A DNA stretch of 29,653 nucleotides from Subdoligranulum variabile (GTDB lineage: Bacteria; Bacillota; Clostridia; Oscillospirales; Ruminococcaceae). The translations under genes and the position numbers were made by a program. The notes below the pieces were generated by a model that ran no database searches, was not told the origin of the DNA, and saw only the letters and a list, made by a program, of their open reading frames with translations. The stretch is from the NCBI GenBank assembly GCA_004552305.1, contig SFOX01000017.1, positions 1-29,653 of the forward strand. Reading direction: 5' to 3'. Every line of letters begins with the position of its first letter. The first letter of the stretch is position 1. Below, one piece after another: positions 15,445 through 23,878 of the stretch.

Positions 15445-15481
15445 GTATCCGCGCAAAAAAAGGGGGAAGGGCGCGTGGAAT

Positions 15482-15599
15482 GGCTTCCCCCTTTGGGGGA
15501 AGCTGTCACCGCAGGTGACTGATGAGGGGGCAACATCCGGGCATTTCCCCCTCATCCGGCGCGCAAGCGCGCCACCTTCCCCCCAAGGGGAAGGCTTTT
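15482..15599 (+). repeat. Family B repeat, both halves, inverted orientation
   Basis: GGCTTCCCCC/GGGGGAAGC, GTCACC-GCA-GGTGAC, GATGAGGGGG, spacer, CCCCTCATC, GGCGCG-CAAG-CGCGCC, CCTTCCCC/GGGGAAGG. Lies between the rsmI promoter and the acylphosphatase terminator. Confidence 0.8.
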
Positions 15600-15605
15600 G
15601 CACCC

Positions 15606-15637
15606 ACAAAAAAATGTGTCCGCTTGCGCGGACACAT
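15606..15637 (-). terminator. Terminator of the copper ATPase/acylphosphatase operon
   Basis: Minus strand ATGTGTCCGC-GCAA-GCGGACACAT (15637-15614) followed by a run of seven T. Lies 17 nt past the acylphosphatase stop. Confidence 0.9.
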
Positions 15638-15653
15638 CCTGTAAAATCTGCGT

Positions 15654-15935
15654 TTATTCGCCGCTTTTTACGTCAAAGCCGTATTCGCGTTCCAAGATCG
15701 GCAAATCGGCGGTTTCGGTGCGGTCGATCTGCGCCCAGCGGTTGCTCTGCAAAATCAGCGGCACCAGCGCGTCCAAATCAGCGGGGCGTCCTTGGGCTTC
15801 CAGCGTCACGCTGCCGTCCCAATTGTTGGCGACCCAGCCGGTCAGCCCCAGATGCAGCGCGGCGGCGCGGGCATAGTAGCGAAACCCCACCCCCTGCACG
15901 CTGCCGTAAAACTGCCAGCGGCGGCGGGCGGTCAT
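15654..15935 (-). CDS. acyP: Acylphosphatase
   Basis: A 93-residue acylphosphatase, which hydrolyses carboxyl-phosphate bonds such as acetyl- or carbamoyl-phosphate in the cytoplasm. The phosphate-binding loop GSVQGVGFRYYAR holds the expected catalytic Arg, and GWVANNWDGSVTLEAQG holds the catalytic Asn and the rest of the family signature. Length is the family norm. The ATG at 15935 overlaps the stop of the copper ATPase gene (ATGA), so translation is probably coupled. No functional link to copper is known; the pairing may be incidental. Confidence 0.92.
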   Translation of the reverse strand: MTARRRWQFYGSVQGVGFRYYARAAALHLGLTGWVANNWDGSVTLEAQGRPADLDALVPLILQSNRWAQIDRTETADLPILEREYGFDVKSGE

Positions 15936-16144
15936 GCGTCGATCCCCGTCACCGTGTAGTCCTTCGCCTGTACGGCATCGGTCAGCACGGCGTCGGGTAC
16001 GTCGGCGGTCAGCGTCACAACGGCGGTGCCGGCTTCGTGGCTGACCTCGGCGCTCTGCACGTTGTCCAGCGCCTCCAACGCCTTTTTCACGGTCGCTTCG
16101 CAGTGGGAACACATCATTCCTTCAATATGCAGGGTCTTTTTCAT
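15932..16144 (-). CDS. Possible internal in-frame CopZ-like copper chaperone (70 aa)
   Basis: Within copA, ATG at 16144 (Met785 of the ATPase) is preceded by GGAGG at 16157-16153 with an 8-nt spacer, a near-ideal ribosome site. The product MKKTLHIEGMMCSHCEATVK... would be a complete ferredoxin-like heavy-metal-associated domain of CopZ size, sharing the copA stop codon. Either it is a remnant of a copZ gene fused to copA by loss of the copA stop, or both fused and free forms are made. Expression is inferred, not shown. Confidence 0.5.
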   Translation of the reverse strand: MKKTLHIEGMMCSHCEATVKKALEALDNVQSAEVSHEAGTAVVTLTADVPDAVLTDAVQAKDYTVTGIDA

Positions 16145-18496
16145 CGCAGTTTCCTCCGTAGCTAGGGTACATTTTTCGGTGCAGGGGGCAGGTTGCGGCG
16201 CAGCGGGCTTGCGGCGGGGCGGCGCATCGTGCGCGGCGTTGCGCGGGTCAAAGGCGTTCAGCCGCAGCGCGTTGGTCACCACGCAGACGCTCGACAGGCT
16301 CATGGCCGCCGAGGCGATCATCGGGTTCAGCAAAATGCCCAGCGGCGAAAGCACACCCGCCGCCAGCGGGATGCAGACCGCGTTGTAGAAAAACGCCCAG
16401 AACAGGTTCTGGTGGATGTTGCGCACCACGGCGCGGCTCAGGCGCACGGCGGCGGGAACATCCGCCAAGTCGCTGCGCACCAGCACCACGTCGGCGGCGT
16501 CCAGCGCCACGTCCGCCCCGGCGCCGATGGCAATGCCGGTGTCGGCGCGGGTCAGCGCGGGGGCATCGTTGATGCCGTCGCCCACCATCGCCACGCGCCC
16601 GGCTGCCTGCTGGCGGCGCACCTCGCTCTCCTTGCCGGCGGGCAGCACGCCCGCCACAATGTGGCTTTCGTCCAAGCCGACCATCGCGCCGATGTGCGCG
16701 GCGGTCTGCGGGTTGTCGCCGGTCAGCAGCACCACGTTCAGCCCCAGCGCCTTCATCTGGTCAATGGCGGCGGGGGAGGTCTTTTTGACCACGTCCGACA
16801 CGCCGATGATGCCTGCCGGGCTGCCTGCCAGCGAGAAAAACAACGGGGTAACGCCGCGTTTGCTCATACGGGCGGCGGCATCGGTCAAATCGCGGGGCAG
16901 GGGGCAGAACCCGGCAATAAACGCCTCGTTGCCGCCCGCCAGCACCTTGCCCGCCACCTTGCCCTGCAAGCCCTTGCCGGGGGTGGCTTCAAACTCGGTG
17001 ACCGTCGCATAGCTGAGTTTGTCCGCCTCGGCGCGCTGCAAAATGGCGCGTGCCAGCGGATGCTCGCTGCGCAGCTCCAGCCCCGCCGCCATGCTCAGCA
17101 AAAACTTTTCCGGCACCTTGCGGGTCCCCACGATCTCCACCACAGTCGGCTCGCCGGTGGTGATGGTGCCGGTCTTGTCCAGCAGCACGGTGTCGGTGTA
17201 GCCGGTGGTTTCCAGGCTGGCGGCGGTTTTAAACAGCAGCCCGTTTTTGGCGCCGACGCCGCTGCCCACCATAATGGCGACCGGCGTTGCCAGCCCCAGC
17301 GCACAGGGGCAGCTGATGACCAGCACGCTGATGCCGCGTGCCAGCGCAAAGGTAAAGCTCTGCCCCAGCAGCAGCCAAATCACAAAGGTTGCCGCGGCAA
17401 TGCCCATAACCACCGGAACAAAAATGCCGCTGACGGTATCGGCGGTCTTGGCAAGCGGCGCTTTGGTGGCGGCGGCATCGCGCACCAGCCGTATGACCTG
17501 CGAAAGCGTGGTGTCCTGCCCCACGCGGTCGGCGCGGCAGGTCAGCGCACCGTTCTGGTTGATGGTCGCGGCGCTCACGCTGCTGCCGGGGAACTTGTCC
17601 ACCGGCATACTTTCGCCGGTCAGGGCGGCTTCGTTCACACTGGAAACGCCCTCGGTCACCGTGCCGTCCACGGGGATCGCCTCGCCGGGGCGCACCAGAA
17701 ACAGGTCACCGACGGCAACCTCCGCCACAGGCAGCGTCACCTGCTTGCCGCCACGCAGCACGCAGGCGGTCTGGGGGGCAAGGTTCATCAGCCCCTTCAG
17801 CGCGTCGGTGGTTTTGCCCTTGCTGTACGCCTCCAGCGTTTTGCCCACGGTGATCAGGGTCAAAATCATGGCGGCGGACTCAAAATACAAATCGTGGCGG
17901 TACTGCATAACCAGCGCCGTATCGTTATTTTTAAGCCCGGCGGCAATCATAACAATGGCAAACACGCCGTAAGCCAGCGATGCCCCGGCACCCATGGCGA
18001 CCAGCGCGTCCATGCCGGGGGCGCGGGCGGCCAGCCCCTTAAAGCCGGAAACAAAAAAGTCCCGGTTGATGATGCAGACCGGCAGGGTCAGCGCCAGCTG
18101 CACCAGCGCATACACCAGCGCACCGCTGCCGTGTCCCTGCATAAAGGGCGGCAGGGGCAGCCCGACCATATGCCCCATGGAAACATACATCAGCGGCACC
18201 AAAAAGCACAGGCTCTGCACCAGACGGCGCTTTAAGCGGGGCGTTTCGGTGTCGGTCAAATCCAGCGGCTCGCCCGCGGCGGCGGGGGCGGCACCGTACC
18301 CGGCGGCCTCGACCGCGCGGCAGATGTCCTTTTGCAGGGCGGCAGCATCGGCAGTATCGGATGCCGTGATCTGCAGGGAATTTGTCAAAAGGCTGACCGC
18401 CGCCGTCTGTACACCGGGTACGGCGGTCGCCGCCTTTTCGACATGGGTAGCGCACGCCGCGCAGCTCATGCCGGTAATATCGTAACGCTGTGTCAT
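15932..18496 (-). CDS. copA: Copper-translocating P-type ATPase with C-terminal CopZ-like domain
   Basis: An 854-residue P1B ATPase that exports Cu(I). In order: N-terminal heavy-metal domain with GMSCAAC (C12, C15); eight expected membrane segments; actuator TGES; membrane metal site CPC at 396-398; phosphorylation motif DKTGT at D440; SEHPLA (the HP motif); GDN and MVGDGINDAPAL. Then comes a Pro/Ala-rich linker with CTEKC and an extra metal-binding domain with GMMCSHC (C796, C799) at the very C-terminus. That domain is 70 residues long, the size of a free CopZ chaperone, and has its own ribosome site and ATG inside the gene. ATG 18496 has GAGGT upstream. Downstream of gluQ, overlapping the acylphosphatase gene. 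Confidence 0.95.
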   Translation of the reverse strand: MTQRYDITGMSCAACATHVEKAATAVPGVQTAAVSLLTNSLQITASDTADAAALQKDICRAVEAAGYGAAPAAAGEPLDLTDTETPRLKRRLVQSLCFLVPLMYVSMGHMVGLPLPPFMQGHGSGALVYALVQLALTLPVCIINRDFFVSGFKGLAARAPGMDALVAMGAGASLAYGVFAIVMIAAGLKNNDTALVMQYRHDLYFESAAMILTLITVGKTLEAYSKGKTTDALKGLMNLAPQTACVLRGGKQVTLPVAEVAVGDLFLVRPGEAIPVDGTVTEGVSSVNEAALTGESMPVDKFPGSSVSAATINQNGALTCRADRVGQDTTLSQVIRLVRDAAATKAPLAKTADTVSGIFVPVVMGIAAATFVIWLLLGQSFTFALARGISVLVISCPCALGLATPVAIMVGSGVGAKNGLLFKTAASLETTGYTDTVLLDKTGTITTGEPTVVEIVGTRKVPEKFLLSMAAGLELRSEHPLARAILQRAEADKLSYATVTEFEATPGKGLQGKVAGKVLAGGNEAFIAGFCPLPRDLTDAAARMSKRGVTPLFFSLAGSPAGIIGVSDVVKKTSPAAIDQMKALGLNVVLLTGDNPQTAAHIGAMVGLDESHIVAGVLPAGKESEVRRQQAAGRVAMVGDGINDAPALTRADTGIAIGAGADVALDAADVVLVRSDLADVPAAVRLSRAVVRNIHQNLFWAFFYNAVCIPLAAGVLSPLGILLNPMIASAAMSLSSVCVVTNALRLNAFDPRNAAHDAPPRRKPAAPQPAPCTEKCTLATEETAMKKTLHIEGMMCSHCEATVKKALEALDNVQSAEVSHEAGTAVVTLTADVPDAVLTDAVQAKDYTVTGIDA

Positions 18497-18517
18497 GGAA
18501 GTTACCTCGTAATCAAC

Positions 18518-18663
18518 AAAGATAAAAGATAAGAGATAAAAGATAAAAAATAAGGTGGGGTTTGCGCCGGGGGCGCAAACCAAAATTGACGTAAGCGGCT
18601 GTGTCATAATTTTTCGCCGCGCAGCGGCGTACCTTATTTATTATCTATTATCTTTTATCTATT
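18518..18663 (+). repeat. Complete heptad-hairpin element between gluQ and copA
   Basis: Left arm: AGATAAA/AGATAAG 7-nt tract (18519-18553), GGTGG, hairpin GTTTGCGCC-GGG-GGCGCAAAC (18560-18580). Centre about 34 nt. Right arm: hairpin CGCCGC-GCA-GCGGCG (18615-18629), TACC, then a TATTATC/TTTTATC tract to 18663, four nt from the gluQ stop. Fills the gap between the gluQ stop and the copA ribosome site. Confidence 0.75.
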
Positions 18664-18666
18664 CAT

Positions 18667-19583
<917 letters not shown>

Positions 19584-19587
<4 letters not shown>

Positions 19588-20882
19588 GCTAAGGTGTAGG
19601 TGCCGTCTGCCAAGGCACGCAGATGCACCCGGTAGTAGGCGGACACGGCGTTGACCATCGCCTCGGCGTCAGACACAGCGGCGGTTTCCACGGCGCTGTG
19701 CATCGCCAGCTGGGCGCAGCCGATATCCGCCATCGGGATGGGCAGTGTCTGGCTTTGCAGGTTGCCCAGCGTGCTGCCGCCCGGCTCATCGGCGCGGTTG
19801 GTGAACACCTGCACCGGCACGTTCGCTTTTTCGCAGACGGCGCGGAACACCGCCCCGCTGATGGCGTTGGTGGTGTATTTCTGGCTGGCGTTGTATTTCA
19901 GCACCACGCCGCCGCCCAAGCGCACGGGGGCGCAGGGGTCGGACTTGGCGGCAAAGTTGGGGTGGGTGGCGTGGGCGTTGTCGGCGCTCAGCAAAAAGCT
20001 GTTGGCCATGGCGCGGTGCATCGCTTGGGCGCTGTGCGGCACGGCGTCCAGGATGCGGTCCAGCACGTCGCGCATAAAGCGGCTGGCGGCACCCTGCCGC
20101 GTGCCGGAGCCGACTTCCTCGTTGTCCAGCAACGCCCAGACCGGGGCGCAGCTGCTGTCGCAGTCAGGCGCGGCGTCCAAAAATGCCAGCAGGGTGGCGG
20201 CGGCGCACTCTAAATCGTCAATGCGCGGTGCCATAAAAAACTCGCGGTCGGCACCCACAAAGCAGGGGGCTTGGCGGGTGACCAGCTGTAGGTCGGTGTC
20301 AAGAATATCCTGCGCAGATACGTTTAATTCCTCGGCAATCAGGTCGGTCAGGGTGCGGCTGCCGGCAGCGCCCCACAGCGGCTGCATATCCACCTGCGGG
20401 TTGTAGGCGTGACCCTTGTTGATGTCGCGCTGCATGTGGATGGCCAGCGAGGGGATGACCAGCAGGTCGCGGTCCAGGTGGACAAGGCGGGTCTGCAAGC
20501 CGTCCGGCGTGCGCAGCATTACGCGCCCCGCCACGGTCAGCGGGCGGTCCAGCCAGCTGGACATGATCATACCGCCGTAGCCCTCGACGCTCAGGCGGCG
20601 GCAGCCGTCGTTTTCCACGGTGTCGGTCTTGATTTTCCACGACGGCGAGTCGCTGTGGCTGGCGGTGATGCGCCACCCGCCGATGGCGTGCGCCGGGACG
20701 CGCCATGCGATCACGGCGGAGTTGTTGCGGGTGATATAGTAGCCCTTGCCGGGTTCCAGATTCCAGAAATCGGCTTCCTCCAGCCGGGTGTACCCGGCGG
20801 CGTCCAGCCACGCGGCGGCGGTGGCGGCGGCGTGGTACGGCGAGGGGGATTTTTGCAGATACTCAAAAATTTTGTCGATCAT
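19584..20882 (-). CDS. apeB: M18-family aminopeptidase
   Basis: A 432-residue cytoplasmic metallo-aminopeptidase of the M18 (aspartyl/deblocking aminopeptidase) family. Co-catalytic zinc motifs in order: ASHSDSP (His/Asp), APRIDDLECA (bridging Asp), DNEEVGSGTRQGA (catalytic Glu pair), ADNAHATHPN and, near the C-terminus, MHSAVET (His ligand). Length matches the family. ATG at 20882 has AAAGGAAAAAG upstream; a longer in-frame start runs into the divergent promoter region. First gene of the operon apeB-gluQ-copA-acyP. A promoter lies at 20940-20968. Confidence 0.93.
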
Positions 20883-20939
20883 ACGTCTTTTTCCTTTTGT
20901 ATTGATATTTGCGCACAGCGCAGCGGTTGGCATACATCT

Positions 20940-20968
20940 ATTGTACCGCAAACTGCGCTGCGGAACAA
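20940..20968 (-). promoter_or_regulatory. Promoter for the apeB operon
   Basis: Minus strand TTGTTC (20968-20963), 17-nt spacer, TACAAT (20945-20940). Back to back with the promoter at 20970. Confidence 0.6.
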
Positions 20969-20969
20969 G

Positions 20970-20998
20970 TTGAAAAACAGGAAATTTTGGTTTATATT
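20970..20998 (+). promoter_or_regulatory. Promoter for the disrupted small gene
   Basis: TTGAAA (20970-20975), 17-nt spacer, TATATT (20993-20998). Downstream of it, TTGACAAGTAC...ACTTT-TTGG-AAAGT-ACC (21021-21050) holds an inverted repeat placed where a repressor operator would lie. Confidence 0.6.
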
Positions 20999-21068
20999 TA
21001 GTATAGTTGTGTGGTTACTTTTGACAAGTACGCACTTTTTGGAAAGTACCCCCAAGGAGGAAAAAGCA

Positions 21069-21200
21069 ATGCATCCCAACGCAAACTGCAACTGCCGGGC
21101 GTTTTCCCCCTCATCCGGCGCGCAAGCGCGCCACCTTCCCCCCAAGGGGAAGGCTTTCCCGCGACCGTATGTTATAATGAATATTACGGGTACTCTGTAG
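21069..21200 (+). pseudogene. Start of a small Cys-containing gene running into repeat DNA
   Basis: ATG 21069 follows AAGGAGG with an 8-nt spacer, behind a good promoter and a possible operator. The first codons read MHPNANCNCRAF, after which the frame enters a family B repeat at about 21107 and a family P repeat, giving a meaningless tail and a TAG at 21198 (43 codons). The best reading is a small gene whose body was lost to or displaced by repeats. It could instead be a short leader peptide. Family not recognised. Confidence 0.45.
21107..21156 (+). repeat. Family B repeat, one half
   Basis: CCCCTCATC, GGCGCG-CAAG-CGCGCC, CCTTCCCC/GGGGAAGG; only the half with the GGCGCG hairpin is present. 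Confidence 0.75.
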
Positions 21201-21508
21201 GCACGGCTACTATGCCGCCCGTTGCAGCCGCCCGGATATTACGATATAACGGGCAAACGCCACGGGACGCATTTATGCGTCCCCTACAAACCTGCCGGGA
21301 ATGGCGAACCATCCCGGCATTGCACGGCAACAAAAATGTACCGCGCGGTAGGGGCGGGGCAAGCCCCGCCCGCGACCGTATGTTATAATGAATATTACGG
21401 GTACTCTGTAGGCACGGCTACTATGCCGCCCGTTGCAGCCGCCCGGATATTACGATATAACGGGTAAACGCCACGGGCGAGCAATGCTCGCCCCTACAAC
21501 CGAATCGG
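21158..21508 (+). repeat. Family P repeats containing a 109-bp direct duplication
   Basis: 21158-21266 and 21369-21477 are the same sequence offset by 211 nt with one visible mismatch. Each holds the linker, a P2 variant (GGCACGGCTACTATGCCGCCC) and the run to P3. The first copy ends in P3 of the GACGCATTTATGCGTC type, the second in the GAGCAATGCTC type. A complete P1 (GGGGCGGGGCAAGCCCCGCCC) lies between. No gene is seen in 21200-21600. Confidence 0.8.
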
Positions 21509-21618
21509 CAAATTTGCGCCAACCGCACGATTCCCCGGCGGGGCAACAAAATTATGCCGCCCTTTTCCCCAAAATCTGATATTTTACAACTTTATATCTG
21601 GTAATTTGCACCTTAATA

Positions 21619-21627
21619 TGTTATACT
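21619..21627 (+). promoter_or_regulatory. Extended -10 promoter for the ABC transporter operon
   Basis: TG-T-TATACT at 21619-21627 with no good -35 at the right distance; about 48 nt before the TTG start. Confidence 0.4.
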
Positions 21628-21674
21628 TGTTCTATATCGCACAAGGATACAATTCCGGGAAAGGGGGCGCGGGT

Positions 21675-22451
21675 TTGGCACCCATCATCCATACCGAAAA
21701 ACTGCGCAAGGTCTACGCCGTCGGCAAAGAACGTGTGGTCGCGCTGAACAACATCGACCTCAACATAGAAAAAGGGGAATTCTGCTGCATTGTCGGGCAA
21801 TCCGGCAGCGGCAAATCCACACTGCTGAACCAGCTTGCCGGGCTGGAAAAGCCCACCAAGGGCAAGGTGTTTATCGGGCGGCACGAGATCAGCGCCATGA
21901 CCGAAACCGAACTGGCGCGCTTCCGGCAGGAGCATCTGGGCTTTATCTTTCAAAGCTACAACCTGCTGCCCACGATGACCGCCGCCGAAAACGTCGCGCT
22001 GCCGCTGATGTTCAAGGGCGTTGCCAAAAAAGAGCGCCTGCGCCGCGCCCGCGCCGAGCTGAAAAGCATGGGGCTGTTGGGGCGCGCCAACCACCTGCCC
22101 ACCGAAATGTCGGGCGGTCAGCAGCAGCGCGTGGGCATTGCCCGCGCCTTTGTCAGCAACCCCAAGGTCATTTTTGCCGACGAACCCACCGGCAACCTTG
22201 ACTCCCGCACCAGCAAGCAGGTGCTGTACCGTATGCTGGAACTTTCCAAAAATCAGGGCGTGACCTTTGTCATGGTCACCCACGAGCCGGAGCTGGCGAA
22301 CTGCGCCGACCGCATCGTGACGATTTTGGACGGCAAGGTGCAGTCCAGCATCGTGCAGGACGAAGCCACCAAGCAGCGCAACCGCGACGCCCTGTTTGCC
22401 GATTTGCAAGGGGATCTTGCCATCGGCGGCGACGCCGCCAAGGAAAAGTAA
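21675..22451 (+). CDS. MacB/LolD-type ABC transporter ATPase
   Basis: A 258-residue ATPase of the MacB/LolD (type VII) group. Walker A GQSGSGKST, Q-loop FIFQSYNLLPTMTAAENVALPL (LLPTMTAxENV is typical of MacB/LolD), signature MSGGQQQRVGIARAF, Walker B VIFADEPTGNLDSRTS, H-loop VTHEPELANCADR. The C-terminal 30 residues are charged. Start: TTG 21675 with AAGGGGG 7 nt upstream; an in-frame upstream start would add an unlikely hydrophobic leader. First gene of a three-gene operon with a secreted/anchored protein and a permease, so it should drive a mechanotransmission-type transporter. Substrate unknown. Confidence 0.92.
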   Translation: MAPIIHTEKLRKVYAVGKERVVALNNIDLNIEKGEFCCIVGQSGSGKSTLLNQLAGLEKPTKGKVFIGRHEISAMTETELARFRQEHLGFIFQSYNLLPTMTAAENVALPLMFKGVAKKERLRRARAELKSMGLLGRANHLPTEMSGGQQQRVGIARAFVSNPKVIFADEPTGNLDSRTSKQVLYRMLELSKNQGVTFVMVTHEPELANCADRIVTILDGKVQSSIVQDEATKQRNRDALFADLQGDLAIGGDAAKEK

Positions 22452-22471
22452 ACACCAAGGAAAAGTAAACA
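22438..22471 (+). repeat. 17-bp perfect tandem duplication across the ATPase stop
   Basis: CCAAGGAAAAGTAAACA occurs twice in a row (22438-22454, 22455-22471). The first copy includes the ATPase stop codon TAA at 22449. Confidence 0.9.
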
Positions 22472-22489
22472 TAAACGGAGGAACCTACT

Positions 22490-23878
22490 TTGAAACGCAT
22501 TCTGACAGCTCTTTTGACCCTGTGCATGGTCTTTGCCTTGGCGCTGCCCGCCTTGGCCGAGGACGCGCCAAGCAGCACGCCGACCACGCCCACGCCCGCG
22601 CCCGCCCGCAGTGACGTGGCCGTTGTTTCCTACGCGGTCACCAATGTGGCAGGCGGCGAAGTGACCACCATCAACAAGGGCGACCACATCAACGTCGTGC
22701 TGCAAATTGCCGATTACAGCGCCTACGGCGCCAAGGACGTGGACGGCAACGACATCACGGCCGCTACCATCACCGCCCGTTTCAACACCACCGATTTCAC
22801 CTACACCGGCGTCGGTGAGGTGGGTCGTTTTGTGGCCGAGAGCAACTATCTCAGCTACACGCTGCTGTTCCGCGATGTGGTGTACAACGGCACCTCCCAG
22901 ACGCTGCCCATCAACCTGAGCTACAACCGCACCACCCTGCCGTTCCAGACCATCAGCCTGACGCTGGGGCAGTGCATCTTGGCGGACAAGGAAAACGCCA
23001 AGACCCCCTCCCTGATGGTGCGCACCTCCGGCTACGGCGAGGTCGTCACCGCCGGTGAGGAGTTCACCCTCTCCCTCGGTATCTATGCCACCGACGGCAA
23101 CGAAAACCTCAACGACGTAATCGTCACCCTCAACCTGCCCGAAAACGTTTCGCTCAGCGGCGGCAGCCTGACCCAGTATGTCGGCACGCTGACCCCCAAG
23201 GCGACCAAGACCCTCAACTTCAACGTCCTGCCCAGCGCCGGGTTCTCCGGCACGGTGGCAGACATCAGCGTTACGCTGACCGGCACCGGTGCCGATTCCG
23301 GCGCGGCAGCCAACGCCACCCCGTTCACCGTTTCCGTCCCCGTCACCCAGCCCGACCGCTTTGAGGTCGGTCAGCTGGAAATGCAGGACACTGTCAACGT
23401 CGGCGACACCGCCAGCGTCACGCTGTCCTACGTCAACAAGGGCAAGCGTGAGCTGGGCAACCTCGAAGCCCGCCTGACCGGCACCAACATCGGCAGCGAA
23501 AGCTACCAGTATCTGGGCAACCTGAACGCCGGCAGCGAGGGCAGCGTGGATTTTGACATCACCCCCGATGCCGCCGGTACCATCTCCGGCGTTATCACCC
23601 TGACCTACGAGGACGCCAACGGCAAGATCCAGACCGTCAGCAAGGACTTTACCGCCACCGCCGAGGAATACTCCGACCCGTGGGGCGGCATGGACCCCGG
23701 CATGGAGGAACCCATGCCCGAGGAACCCCAGCAGACCGGGCTGCCCGTCTGGGGCTGGGTGCTGATCGTTCTGGGCGGCGCGGCTGTGGTCGTGGTGATC
23801 GTGGTCGTGGTGCGCAAACGCAAGAAGGCCAAGGCGCTGGCAAATCTGGAAGCCGAGGACAACGATGAAGATATCTGA
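22490..23878 (+). CDS. Secreted, membrane-anchored protein with Ig-like (CARDB-type) repeats
   Basis: A 462-residue extracellular protein: signal peptide (cleavage expected near ALA-ED, residue 23), a Thr/Pro-rich linker, then beta-rich segments of Ig-like/CARDB character. Examples are SLTLGQ/FTLSLGIYATDGNENLNDVIVTLNLPENV and VGDTASVTLSYVNKGKRELGNLEARLTG. A Pro/Glu-rich spacer is followed by one C-terminal membrane helix (about 423-445) and a basic RKRKK cytoplasmic tail. Start is TTG at 22490 with GGAGG 8 nt upstream. It sits between the ATPase and the permease and overlaps the permease gene by 14 nt, so it is likely a partner or adaptor of the transporter. Its precise role is unknown. Confidence 0.85.
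   Translation: MKRILTALLTLCMVFALALPALAEDAPSSTPTTPTPAPARSDVAVVSYAVTNVAGGEVTTINKGDHINVVLQIADYSAYGAKDVDGNDITAATITARFNTTDFTYTGVGEVGRFVAESNYLSYTLLFRDVVYNGTSQTLPINLSYNRTTLPFQTISLTLGQCILADKENAKTPSLMVRTSGYGEVVTAGEEFTLSLGIYATDGNENLNDVIVTLNLPENVSLSGGSLTQYVGTLTPKATKTLNFNVLPSAGFSGTVADISVTLTGTGADSGAAANATPFTVSVPVTQPDRFEVGQLEMQDTVNVGDTASVTLSYVNKGKRELGNLEARLTGTNIGSESYQYLGNLNAGSEGSVDFDITPDAAGTISGVITLTYEDANGKIQTVSKDFTATAEEYSDPWGGMDPGMEEPMPEEPQQTGLPVWGWVLIVLGGAAVVVVIVVVVRKRKKAKALANLEAEDNDEDI

Noticed and set aside
16193..18235. Open frame of 680 codons opposite copA
   Set aside because: His/Gly/Arg-rich shadow of the copA frame in GC-rich DNA, with no recognisable motif.
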